A stretch of 5,081 bases of DNA, from NCBI GenBank assembly GCA_944385645.1, contig CALWYA010000120.1, positions 1 through 5,081 on the forward strand, in the 5' to 3' direction. Within the stretch, counting starts at the first letter, position 1. Each line of letters begins with the position of its first letter. Positions 1 to 5,081 of the stretch are shown in pieces. The position numbers were made by a program, and so were the translations under genes. A model generated the notes under the pieces. The model was not told where the DNA came from and did not search any database. It saw nothing but the letters and a program-made list of their open reading frames with translations. The stretch comes from an uncultured Oscillospiraceae bacterium (lineage in GTDB: Bacteria; Bacillota; Clostridia; Oscillospirales; Oscillospiraceae).

Positions 1-918
1 CTGGAGGACTCGGGCTATATGTCCCGGGCCGCCTTCATCATGGACCGGGCCCTGCGGCGGTTCGGCCTGAGCGGCAAGGCCTTCATCCCCATGCTCATGG
101 GCTTCGGCTGCTCGGTGCCCGCCATCATGGGGGCCCGGACCATGGAGAACGAGAAGGACCGGCGCATGACCATCCTGCTCATCCCCTTCATGTCCTGCTC
201 GGCCAAGCTGCCGGTGTACGGTCTGATCTCCGCCGCCTTCTTCGGCCCCTGGGCGGGACTGGTGGTGTTCAGCCTGTACATGATCGGCATCCTTGTCGGC
301 ATCCTGTCCGGCCTGTTCTTCAAAAAGGCCCTCTTCACCGGCGAGCCCGCCCCCTTCGTCCTGGAGCTGCCCCCCTACCGCCTGCCCTCCCTGGGCAACA
401 TGCTCACCCATGTGTGGCAGAAGGTGAAGGGGTTCCTGGTCAAAGCGGGCACCCTGATTCTCCTCATGTCCATGGTGCTGTGGCTGCTGCAGTCCTTCGA
501 CTTCTCTTTGCACATGGTCGCCGACGCGGGGGACTCCATGCTGGGGACCATCGGCGGGTGGATCGCCCCGGTGTTCGCCCCTCTGGGCTTCGGCTTCTGG
601 CAGGCGGCGGTGGCCCTGCTCACCGGCTTTGTGGCCAAGGAGATGGTGGTGTCCTCCCTGTCCATGTTCTACGGCTTCTCCCTCACCGCCGCCGGCGGGG
701 CGGTGGCCGCCGCCATGACCGGCTTCACCCCCCTGGCCGCCTTCTCCATGCTGGTGTTCATCCTGCTGTACGTCCCCTGCGTGGCGGCCACCTCCACCAT
801 GGCCAAGGAGCTGGGCAGCGCCAAGTGGACCGCCTTCTCCGTGTGCTGGCAGATCGTCGTGGCCTATGCGGCGGCGTTCCTCGTCCACACCATCGGGCTG
901 CTGCTGGGGCTTGGGTAA
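1..918 (+). CDS. feoB: FeoB ferrous iron transporter, C-terminal part (5' end outside window)
   Basis: FeoB is the inner-membrane Fe(II) transporter with an N-terminal G-protein domain and a C-terminal membrane domain made of two Gate repeats. Only the membrane part is present: the frame is open from base 1 (LEDSGYMSRAAFIMDR, a typical FeoB stretch) for 305 codons to TAA at 916-918. Gate 1 is seen in GFGCSVPAIMGARTM followed by PFMSCSAKLPVY; the Cys residues of the GCxVP and SCSAKLP motifs match the family. Gate 2 is seen in TGFVAKEMVVSSL and in YVPCVAATSTMAKELGS, followed by a last hydrophobic helix ending LLLGLG. Several hydrophobic segments fit membrane helices. The G domain, and any feoA, would lie to the left. 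No feoC-like gene follows. The ATG at 19 is internal, not a start. The identification is secure; metal specificity follows from the family. Confidence 0.96.
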   Translation: MEDSGYMSRAAFIMDRALRRFGLSGKAFIPMLMGFGCSVPAIMGARTMENEKDRRMTILLIPFMSCSAKLPVYGLISAAFFGPWAGLVVFSLYMIGILVGILSGLFFKKALFTGEPAPFVLELPPYRLPSLGNMLTHVWQKVKGFLVKAGTLILLMSMVLWLLQSFDFSLHMVADAGDSMLGTIGGWIAPVFAPLGFGFWQAAVALLTGFVAKEMVVSSLSMFYGFSLTAAGGAVAAAMTGFTPLAAFSMLVFILLYVPCVAATSTMAKELGSAKWTAFSVCWQIVVAYAAAFLVHTIGLLLGLG

Positions 919-921
919 GAT

Positions 922-933
922 CCGCTGCAGCGG
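922..933. repeat. 12-bp GC palindrome just after feoB
   Basis: CCGCTGCAGCGG is a perfect palindrome beginning 3 nt after the feoB stop. It has no T-run behind it and no room for a loop, so as RNA it would be a poor terminator. It marks the start of the repeat-rich spacer between feoB and the HAD gene. Confidence 0.4.
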
Positions 934-964
934 GGACGGGGGATGGGGTTGTTTCGCCGCCTCC

Positions 965-983
965 GGGCGGCCTCAGGCCGCCC
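965..983. repeat. 19-nt perfect GC palindrome (REP-like hairpin)
   Basis: GGGCGGCCTCAGGCCGCCC has two 9-nt arms (965-973 and 975-983) around a single central C; as RNA it would fold as an 8-bp stem with a TCA loop. No T-tract follows (the next bases are CTACTACG), so it is not a classical intrinsic terminator, although it could slow or protect the 3' end of the feoB transcript. The shape, and its place in a non-coding spacer among other repeats, resembles dispersed palindromic intergenic elements of bacteria. Copy number cannot be judged from one window. Confidence 0.6.
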
Positions 984-1043
984 CTACTACGATCCTCCGG
1001 TCCTTCGCCCCTTTCAAATAAGGCAGGGCGTCCCCCCCAAAAA

Positions 1044-1092
1044 ATTCTCCATTCTCCATTTTCAATTCTCAATTCCTAATTCCTCATTTTCA
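1044..1092. repeat. Heptanucleotide tandem repeat, 7 degenerate copies
   Basis: Seven consecutive 7-nt units can be read without gaps: ATTCTCC (1044), ATTCTCC (1051), ATTTTCA (1058), ATTCTCA (1065), ATTCCTA (1072), ATTCCTC (1079), ATTTTCA (1086). Every unit begins ATT and the other positions are mostly pyrimidine. The tract is AT- and pyrimidine-rich in a GC-rich genome. It is preceded by a C7A6 homopolymer junction (1032-1044), and its last base overlaps the AAGGAG ribosome binding site of the HAD gene. It lies within the likely mRNA leader of that gene. Confidence 0.8.
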
Positions 1093-1097
1093 AGGAG
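1092..1097 (+). promoter_or_regulatory. Ribosome binding site of the HAD gene
   Basis: AAGGAG sits 7 nt before the ATG at 1105. This fixes the start there rather than at the upstream in-frame ATG at 943, whose added 54 residues would translate the palindrome and the heptamer repeat. Confidence 0.85.
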
Positions 1098-1104
1098 TTC
1101 TCTC

Positions 1105-1905
1105 ATGGATCGAGTACAGCTGATCTCCCTGGACCTGGACGGCACCCTGCTGGACCCGTCAGGGCGTATCACCCAGGCGTCCAGAGACGCCATCGCCCGG
1201 GCCCGGGCGGCGGGGGTGCGGGTGGTCATCAACTCCGGCCGCTCGATGGCCGAGGCCTTCCAGTACGCCGGGGAGGCAGGCTGTGACAGCCTGGTGTCCG
1301 CTCTGGGGGGCGCGGCGGTAGCCGACGCCGCCTCGGGGCAGGTCCTGCGCCGATGGGACGTGCCGGAGGACTCGGGCCGCCGGGTGCTGGAGCTGTGCCT
1401 GGGCCGGGACATCGAGCTGATGATCTTCGCCGGGGAGGAGATCGTGCTGGACCCCTTCTCCAAGGCCTCTCTGATGAAGACCTTCCCCTTCCCTGTCTTT
1501 CACGACCGGGCGGTGGTGGTCGACGACCCCCTGGCCTACCTGGCGGAGCACCGCCTGCCCCTGACCAAGCTCCACGGGGACCAGGCCCCCGGCCGCTATC
1601 CCCTGGACGAGCTGGCCGCCCTGCCGGGGGTCCAGCTCACCGCCGCCAACGCCCACGATTTCGAGCTGGTGGCCGCCGGGGTGGACAAGGGCCGGGCCCT
1701 GGCCATGATCGCCCTGCTCTACGGCGTCCCCCTGGATCGGTGCGCCGCCGTGGGGGACAGCGACAACGACCTGGCCGTCCTCCGGGCGGTGGGGACCCCC
1801 ATCGCCATGGGCAACGCCGCCCCCCAGGTGAAGGCGGCCTGCCGGCTCACCGTCCCCTCCAATGGGGAGGACGGCGTGGCCCAGGCCATCCTGAACTGCC
1901 TGTGA
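1105..1905 (+). CDS. Cof-type HAD-IIB hydrolase (sugar-phosphate/FMN-type phosphatase)
   Basis: This is a 266-aa soluble phosphatase of the haloacid dehalogenase superfamily, class IIB (Cof/YbiV-like), whose members hydrolyse small phosphorylated metabolites in the cytoplasm. All four HAD motifs are visible. Motif I is DLDGT, with nucleophile Asp10 and acid/base Asp12. Motif II is VINSGR, with Ser44. Motif III is DKG, with Lys195. Motif IV is GDSDND (217-222), with Mg-binding Asp218 and Asp222. The C-terminal stretch AVGTPIAMGNA...VPSNGEDGVAQAI is typical of Cof proteins, and the C2-type cap occupies roughly residues 85-185. The length matches the family norm. The start is set by AAGGAG at 7-nt spacing. 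No clear promoter was found in the repeat-rich spacer upstream, so read-through from feoB is possible. A strong terminator follows 11 nt after the stop. The substrate cannot be predicted from sequence; family membership is very likely. Confidence 0.93.
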   Translation: MDRVQLISLDLDGTLLDPSGRITQASRDAIARARAAGVRVVINSGRSMAEAFQYAGEAGCDSLVSALGGAAVADAASGQVLRRWDVPEDSGRRVLELCLGRDIELMIFAGEEIVLDPFSKASLMKTFPFPVFHDRAVVVDDPLAYLAEHRLPLTKLHGDQAPGRYPLDELAALPGVQLTAANAHDFELVAAGVDKGRALAMIALLYGVPLDRCAAVGDSDNDLAVLRAVGTPIAMGNAAPQVKAACRLTVPSNGEDGVAQAILNCL

Positions 1906-1916
1906 TCTGTAATAAC

Positions 1917-1958
1917 GCCCGGGCCCGCCGCTGACGCGGCGGGCCCGGGCTGTTTTTT
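1917..1958 (+). terminator. Strong intrinsic terminator after the HAD gene
   Basis: There is a perfect 15-bp GC-rich stem, with arms at 1917-1931 and 1936-1950, a TGAC loop and a T-tract (TGTTTTTT, 1951-1958). It begins 11 nt after the HAD stop. The convergent XRE gene ends at 1971, so the same hairpin lies downstream of it, but on the minus strand the hairpin is followed by GTTATTACAG, a weak U-tract. Termination from that side is likely less efficient. Confidence 0.95.
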
Positions 1959-1970
1959 GCCTGGAATACC

Positions 1971-2192
1971 CTATTTCTTCCTGGGATACGGCGCTCTCTG
2001 GTCGGTCAGGTCCAGCAGATAGTCCACGCTGGTACCGTGCAGCCGCGCCAACTGGACCAAAATGGCGGTGGGAATATCGTTTTCTCCCGTCTCATATTTT
2101 GAATAGCCGGTCTGGGACATCCCCAGCAGCTTCGCCAGCTGGGTCTGATTCATGTCCCGATCCTCCCGCAGCGCCCTGATTCGTGGATACAT
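1971..2192 (-). CDS. Small XRE-family HTH transcriptional regulator
   Basis: This is a 73-aa single-domain DNA-binding protein of the Cro/C1 (XRE) type. Helix 1 covers about residues 3-13 (IRALREDRD), helix 2 residues 16-24 (QTQLAKLLG), recognition helix 3 residues 26-36 (SQTGYSKYETG), helix 4 residues 41-52, and helix 5 residues 55-63 (SVDYLLDLT). The SQxxYSKYETGE and SVDYLLDLTD signatures are classical for short Firmicutes XRE proteins. No sensor or dimerisation domain follows, so effector sensing must be minimal or rely on a partner. The ATG at 2192-2190 is preceded by GAGGA (minus strand, 2201-2197) with a 4-nt gap. The gene diverges from the exporter operon, with two perfect palindromes between them, so autoregulation plus control of the exporter is the natural inference. 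It appears less GC-rich than its neighbours. The nearby strong terminator separates it from the HAD gene. Confidence 0.93.
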   Translation of the reverse strand: MYPRIRALREDRDMNQTQLAKLLGMSQTGYSKYETGENDIPTAILVQLARLHGTSVDYLLDLTDQRAPYPRKK

Positions 2193-2211
2193 CCTGTCCT
2201 CACCCAGGCCC

Positions 2212-2217
2212 AGTATA
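2212..2217 (-). promoter_or_regulatory. Probable -10 box of the leftward XRE promoter
   Basis: On the minus strand 2217-2212 reads TATACT (5 of 6 to consensus). Transcription would start near 2205 and give a very short leader that still contains the GAGGA ribosome binding site. The -35 region at 17-nt spacing (2240-2235, AAATAA) is poor, so the promoter would be weak or rely on other features. Palindrome 2222-2236 fills its spacer, which suits autorepression. Confidence 0.45.
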
Positions 2218-2221
2218 ATTC

Positions 2222-2236
2222 AACCTGAAACAGGTT
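2222..2236. promoter_or_regulatory. Operator palindrome 1 (putative XRE binding site)
   Basis: AACCTGAAACAGGTT is a perfect inverted repeat with 6-nt arms around AAA. It differs from the second palindrome only by a compensated pair of changes (G/C to A/T at the inner arm position), which shows that symmetry is conserved. It lies in the spacer of the leftward XRE promoter and 1 nt upstream of the rightward -35 box. Binding by the adjacent XRE protein is inferred from position and symmetry. Confidence 0.8.
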
Positions 2237-2237
2237 A

Positions 2238-2266
2238 TTTACTTTTAACCTAAAATAGGTTATAAT
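2238..2266 (+). promoter_or_regulatory. Rightward promoter for the exporter operon
   Basis: The -35 box is TTTACT (2238-2243), the spacer is 17 nt, and the -10 box is a perfect TATAAT (2261-2266). The predicted start is near 2273. Operator palindrome 2 (2247-2261) fills the spacer and touches the first base of the -10 box, an arrangement expected for direct repression. The only complete rightward gene downstream begins at 2557, so the transcript has a leader of about 280 nt. Confidence 0.75.
2247..2261. promoter_or_regulatory. Operator palindrome 2 (putative XRE binding site)
   Basis: AACCTAAAATAGGTT is a perfect inverted repeat with 6-nt arms around AAA, matching palindrome 1 at 13 of 15 positions. 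Centre-to-centre distance is 25 bp with a 10-bp gap, so two dimers would bind about 2.4 helical turns apart. It overlaps the rightward core promoter, so occupancy should block RNA polymerase. Confidence 0.82.
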
Positions 2267-2272
2267 GGGCTC

Positions 2273-2556
2273 GCTTTGCCATTGCCCCGGAGGACATCGG
2301 CCCAAGAATATCCATTTGCCTCTTGACCTTCCCCCTGCTGGAAGGTGTAGGCTGTCCTCCGCCGGTGGAAATTTAGGTCCCAATTCCTTGTGTGTTCCTG
2401 TCCCCGCAGGGGGCGGGAACAGCGGGGAAATTGTTAAACGTGGGAACACAAAATCAACTTGGGAGAAATTTAATGAAAATTTCATCTGTTCTTTGGATGT
2501 CCCTAAGATTTCCCCCGTACAATGGCACCATCCCAGTTTATAAAGGAGAACGCATC
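2273..2556 (+). other. Long, potentially structured mRNA leader of the exporter operon
   Basis: No convincing gene lies in this stretch. It has several complementary segments: a 9-bp stem pairing 2288-2296 with 2353-2361, extended by GCC/GGC (2300-2302 with 2350-2352) after a 3-nt bulge; a nested 7-bp hairpin 2326-2332/2340-2346 with a 7-nt loop; and a 10-position hairpin 2398-2407/2413-2422 with one mismatch. TGTTCC (2393-2398) can also pair with either of two GGAACA copies (2416-2421 or 2443-2448), so exclusive folds are possible. No T-run follows any hairpin. I do not recognise a known riboswitch. The leader could be a regulatory RNA element or simply a spacer. Confidence 0.4.
2542..2548 (+). 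promoter_or_regulatory. Ribosome binding site of the membrane fusion protein gene
   Basis: AAAGGAG lies 8 nt before the ATG at 2557. This favours that start over the in-frame upstream ATGs, since the protein from 2557 begins with a charged tail followed by an obvious membrane anchor. Confidence 0.85.
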
Positions 2557-4167
2557 ATGGAAACTGCCCAGCTCGATCCCCAAGAAACCCTCCCCCAGAC
2601 AGACGCAGGCCCGGTCCTCGCGCCCCCCAGACGGAAAAAGAAGTGGCTCAAGTGGCTGTTCCTCGCCCTGGCGGTCCTTCTGGCCGCCTGGTGGTTCCTG
2701 CTGCGGCCCCGTGGGAGCGCCCCTCTGCCCACGGGCCAGTACCTCCCCGCCCCGGCCGCCGTCCGGGACCTGACCGCCGCCGTCTCCGGCTCCGGGGCAG
2801 TGCGGCCAGTGGAGTCCTATGAGGTCGGCGCCCTGGCCAGCGGGGAGATCCTGTCCGCCCCCTTCGAGGTGGGGGATCAGATCCAGGCGGGGGCCCTGCT
2901 CTATCAGCTGGACGCCGGGGACGCCCAGGCCAGCCTGGAGCAGGCTCAGCTCACCCTGCGCCAGGCCCAGATGAGCTATGACCAGCTGACCGAGGCCCTG
3001 GCCCCCGCCGCCTCGGTGGCCGGGGTGGTCCAGGAGGTCCACGTGCGCCCGGGGGAGCTGGTCTCCGCCGGGACGGCTCTGGCCGATTTGGCCGACACCT
3101 CGGTGCTGCGGCTAACTCTGCCCTTCCAGTCGGCCGACGCGGCCGGCATCGCCCCCGGTCAGAGCGCCCAGGTGACCCTGTCCGGCACCCTGGAAACCCT
3201 CCCCGGCACGGTAGAGTCGGTCTCCACCGCCGACCTGGTGGGGGCGGGCGGGGCCCTGGTGCGGCAGGTGACCATCCGGGTGGACAACCCCGGCGCCCTC
3301 ACCGCCGGCGGCGCCGCCACCGCCTCTGTGGGGGACATCGCCTGCGCCGGCAGCGGCACCTTTGAAGCAAGCAGCCGCCAGACCGTAACGGCTCAGACCT
3401 CCGGGGAGGTCCTCTCCCTGTCCGTCTCCGCCGGCGACCGGGTGGCCGCCGGGGACGTCCTGGCCCAGCTGGGCGGGACGGCGGCGGACAATGCCCTGGC
3501 CGACGCGGCCATGGCGGTGGAGAGCGCCCAGCTGTCTCTCCGGCGGGCCCAGGAGGCCCTGGAGGACTACACCATCACCTCCCCCATCTCGGGCACCGTT
3601 ATCGAGAAGAACTTCAAGGCGGGGGACAAGATGGACGGCATGGAGGCCGGCGCCCTGGCGGTTATCTACGATCTGAGCGCCCTGGAGCTGGAGCTGCGGG
3701 TGAGCGAGCTGGACATCGGCGCGGTCCAGCCGGGGCAGGAGGTGGTCATCACCGCCGAGGCCCTGCCCGGGGAGACCTTCACCGGCCGGGTGGAGCGTGT
3801 GAGCATCAACGGCTCCACCGCCGACGGCTTCACCACCTACCCGGTGACCATCCTGCTGGAGAACTTCGGCGGCCTGAACCCGGGGATGAACGTGTCCGCC
3901 GACATCATCATCAGCCGGACCGAAGACGCCCTGTGCGTCCCGGTGGAGGCGGTGGACAGCAGCGGCGCCGTCCTGGTGGCCGGGCCTGGGGTCCTCACCG
4001 AGGATGGCTCCGCCGTGGCCGACCTCTCCAAGGCGGAGCGCCGGGAGGTGACCCTGGGGGCCGGAGACGAGGACTATGTGGAGATCACCTCCGGTCTGGA
4101 AGAGGGCGAACTGGTGCTGGTGCCCGTCCAGTCCGCCGGGGGCGGTCTGACGGCCATAGGAGGCTGA
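2557..4167 (+). CDS. Membrane fusion (periplasmic-adaptor-type) subunit of an ABC exporter, MacA/YknX-like, with duplicated core
   Basis: This 536-aa HlyD/MacA-class adaptor would link a MacB-type permease to substrate release outside the membrane. Residues 1-29 form a cytoplasmic tail ending in a basic cluster (RRKKKWLK), and residues 31-49 form one membrane anchor, leaving the rest outside. Two homologous modules follow. Module 1 (about 72-258) has a lipoyl half ASGEILSAPFEVGDQIQAG, a short Gln/Ala-rich helical segment (122-146), a second lipoyl half (155-180) and a beta-barrel. Module 2 (about 266-453) repeats the order: TSGEVLSLSVSAGDRVAAGD, a helix at 312-337, SPISGTVIEKNFKAGDKM, and a barrel with NPGMNVSADI. 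A membrane-proximal domain (about 458-525) ends with SGLEEGELVLV. Typical MacA-like adaptors are about 350-420 aa, so the extra length is the added module. Short hairpins fit a Gram-positive host with no outer-membrane channel. It is the first gene of the operon, 5 nt before the ATPase gene. The substrate is unknown. Confidence 0.93.
   Translation: METAQLDPQETLPQTDAGPVLAPPRRKKKWLKWLFLALAVLLAAWWFLLRPRGSAPLPTGQYLPAPAAVRDLTAAVSGSGAVRPVESYEVGALASGEILSAPFEVGDQIQAGALLYQLDAGDAQASLEQAQLTLRQAQMSYDQLTEALAPAASVAGVVQEVHVRPGELVSAGTALADLADTSVLRLTLPFQSADAAGIAPGQSAQVTLSGTLETLPGTVESVSTADLVGAGGALVRQVTIRVDNPGALTAGGAATASVGDIACAGSGTFEASSRQTVTAQTSGEVLSLSVSAGDRVAAGDVLAQLGGTAADNALADAAMAVESAQLSLRRAQEALEDYTITSPISGTVIEKNFKAGDKMDGMEAGALAVIYDLSALELELRVSELDIGAVQPGQEVVITAEALPGETFTGRVERVSINGSTADGFTTYPVTILLENFGGLNPGMNVSADIIISRTEDALCVPVEAVDSSGAVLVAGPGVLTEDGSAVADLSKAERREVTLGAGDEDYVEITSGLEEGELVLVPVQSAGGGLTAIGG
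4158..4163 (+). promoter_or_regulatory. Ribosome binding site selecting the GTG start of the ATPase
   Basis: A perfect AGGAGG lies inside the last codons of the adaptor gene, 9 nt before GTG at 4173. The first ATG in the frame comes well into the conserved N-terminal strand of the ATPase, so GTG is the credible start. The placement suggests translational coupling. Confidence 0.85.
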
Positions 4168-4172
4168 CCGCC

Positions 4173-4912
4173 GTGGAACATCTCATCGAACTGAAGCAGG
4201 TCTATAAGATCTATCAGATGGGGGAGGATACCGTCCACGCCCTGGACGGGGTGGACCTCACCATCGACAAAGGGGAGTTCGTGGCCATCGTGGGCTCCTC
4301 CGGGTCGGGCAAGTCCACCGCCATGAACATCATCGGCTGCCTGGACGTGCCCACCGCCGGCACCTACCACCTGGGGGGCGTGGACGTGTCCACCATGGAC
4401 GATGACCAGCAGGCGGAGATCCGCAACAAGATGCTGGGCTTCATCTTTCAGCAGTACAACCTGATCCCCAAGCTCAACGTGCTGGAGAATGTGGAGTTGC
4501 CCCTGCTGTACGCCGGGGTGCCCGCCGGCGAGCGGCGGGAGCGGGCGGTCCGGGCCCTGGAGCGGGTAGGGCTGGCGGCCAAGCAGAAGAATCTCCCCTC
4601 CCAGCTGTCCGGCGGCCAGCAGCAGCGGGTGTCCATCGCCCGGGCCCTGGCGGGAAACCCCTCGGTCATCCTGGCCGACGAGCCCACCGGCGCCCTGGAC
4701 TCCCACACCGGCCGGGAGGTGCTGGGCTTCCTGAAGAAGCTCAACCGGGAGGGGGACACGGTGGTCCTCATCACCCACGACAACTCCATCGCCGTCAAGG
4801 CCGACCGGATCGTCCGCCTCCAGGACGGCAGGATCCTCTATGACGGGGACGCCCACGATCCCCGGGCGGTGGTCCAGCCCGGCAGCGACGAGGAGACAGA
4901 GGGGGCGGCGGT

Positions 4913-4916
<4 letters not shown>
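4173..4916 (+). CDS. ABC transporter ATP-binding protein, MacB/LolD/YknY class
   Basis: This 247-aa nucleotide-binding subunit powers the exporter from the cytoplasmic face. Motifs in order are Walker A GSSGSGKST (41-49), Q-loop FIFQQYNL (Q93/Q94), signature LSGGQQQR (145-152), Walker B VILADE (165-170) with catalytic Glu170, D-loop GALD (173-176) and switch His202 in ITHD. The spacing and phrases such as GCLDVPTAGTY and LADEPTGALDS are characteristic of the MacB/LolD/FtsE-like group that works with FtsX-fold permeases, not of importers. The length is slightly above the usual 220-235 aa because of an acidic C-terminal tail (about 228-247). It starts with GTG 5 nt after the adaptor stop and overlaps the permease start by ATGA, so the three genes form a tight operon. 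All catalytic residues are present. Confidence 0.96.

Positions 4917-5081
<165 letters not shown>

Noticed and set aside
414..1079. Long alternative-frame open frames rich in Arg/Gly/Pro over feoB and the other GC-rich genes
   Set aside because: These are frame shadows caused by high GC; the FeoB, HAD, adaptor and ATPase frames carry clear conserved motifs in the same positions.
943..1104. N-terminal extension of the HAD protein from the ATG at 943
   Set aside because: It would translate palindrome and heptamer repeats; the conserved DLDGT motif sits at the normal distance from the ATG at 1105, which has AAGGAG in the right place.
2214..2219. Second rightward TATAAT
   Set aside because: No -35-like hexamer lies at 16-18 nt upstream; the bases are better read as the leftward -10 (TATACT) on the other strand.
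2323..2351. TTGACC followed 17 nt later by TGTAGG as a second promoter
   Set aside because: The -35 is good but the -10 matches only 3 of 6, and the segment is better explained as part of the leader hairpins.
2371..2379. Third operator half-site (TTTAGGTCC)
   Set aside because: Only one arm resembles TAGGTT and there is no dyad partner; a single short half-site is expected by chance.
2150..2485. 111-codon leftward open frame covering the divergent promoter region
   Set aside because: It overlaps the XRE start, both palindromes and both promoters, has no plausible ribosome binding site, and its product resembles no protein.
2493..2523. TTGGAT-19-TACAAT as a proximal promoter for the adaptor gene
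   Set aside because: The -10 is good, but the -35 is weak and the 19-nt spacer is long; the upstream promoter overlapping the operator is clearly better. It is not excluded, and would remove the long leader if real.
2265..2543. 92-codon rightward open frame in the leader (MGSLCHCPGG...)
   Set aside because: Its ATG lies inside the -10 box region, upstream of the predicted transcription start; it has no ribosome binding site, and its composition looks like translated non-coding DNA.

Overview
The window looks like chromosomal DNA from a high-GC member of the Firmicutes, probably of the Oscillospiraceae/Clostridia type. Three things suggest this: GC-rich codons with G/C third positions, strong AGGAG-type ribosome binding sites with short spacers, and a small XRE regulator plus a MacA/MacB-like exporter of the kind common in those genomes. 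This placement is inference; there is no rRNA or other marker gene here.

Layout. Bases 1-918 hold the C-terminal half of feoB (ferrous iron transport), cut by the window edge. Bases 919-1104 are non-coding and look like a composite repeat region: a 12-bp GC palindrome, a perfect 19-nt GC palindrome, a C7A6 homopolymer junction and seven tandem copies of a degenerate heptamer (consensus near ATTCTCC) that end on the ribosome binding site of the next gene. Bases 1105-1905 encode a complete Cof-type HAD hydrolase, closed by a very strong intrinsic terminator (1917-1958). A small XRE repressor-like gene (1971-2192) lies on the minus strand, convergent with the HAD gene.

Upstream of the XRE gene, 2193-2556 is a regulatory region. 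It contains two near-identical perfect 15-bp palindromes (consensus AACCTRAAAYAGGTT), each beside or inside a promoter: a near-consensus rightward promoter (TTTACT-17-TATAAT) and a weaker leftward one. The rightward transcript would carry a leader of about 280 nt with several possible hairpins.

Bases 2557-5081 are an exporter operon: a membrane fusion protein built from two tandem homologous lipoyl/hairpin/barrel modules (536 aa), a MacB/LolD-class ABC ATPase (247 aa, GTG start, 5 nt downstream), and the start of an FtsX/MacB-type permease (ATGA overlap with the ATPase gene), cut by the right edge. The simplest model is that the XRE protein binds both palindromes, represses its own gene and the exporter operon, and is relieved by an unknown signal. 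The exporter would then pump out a peptide, drug or envelope-active compound. The substrate cannot be read from this window.
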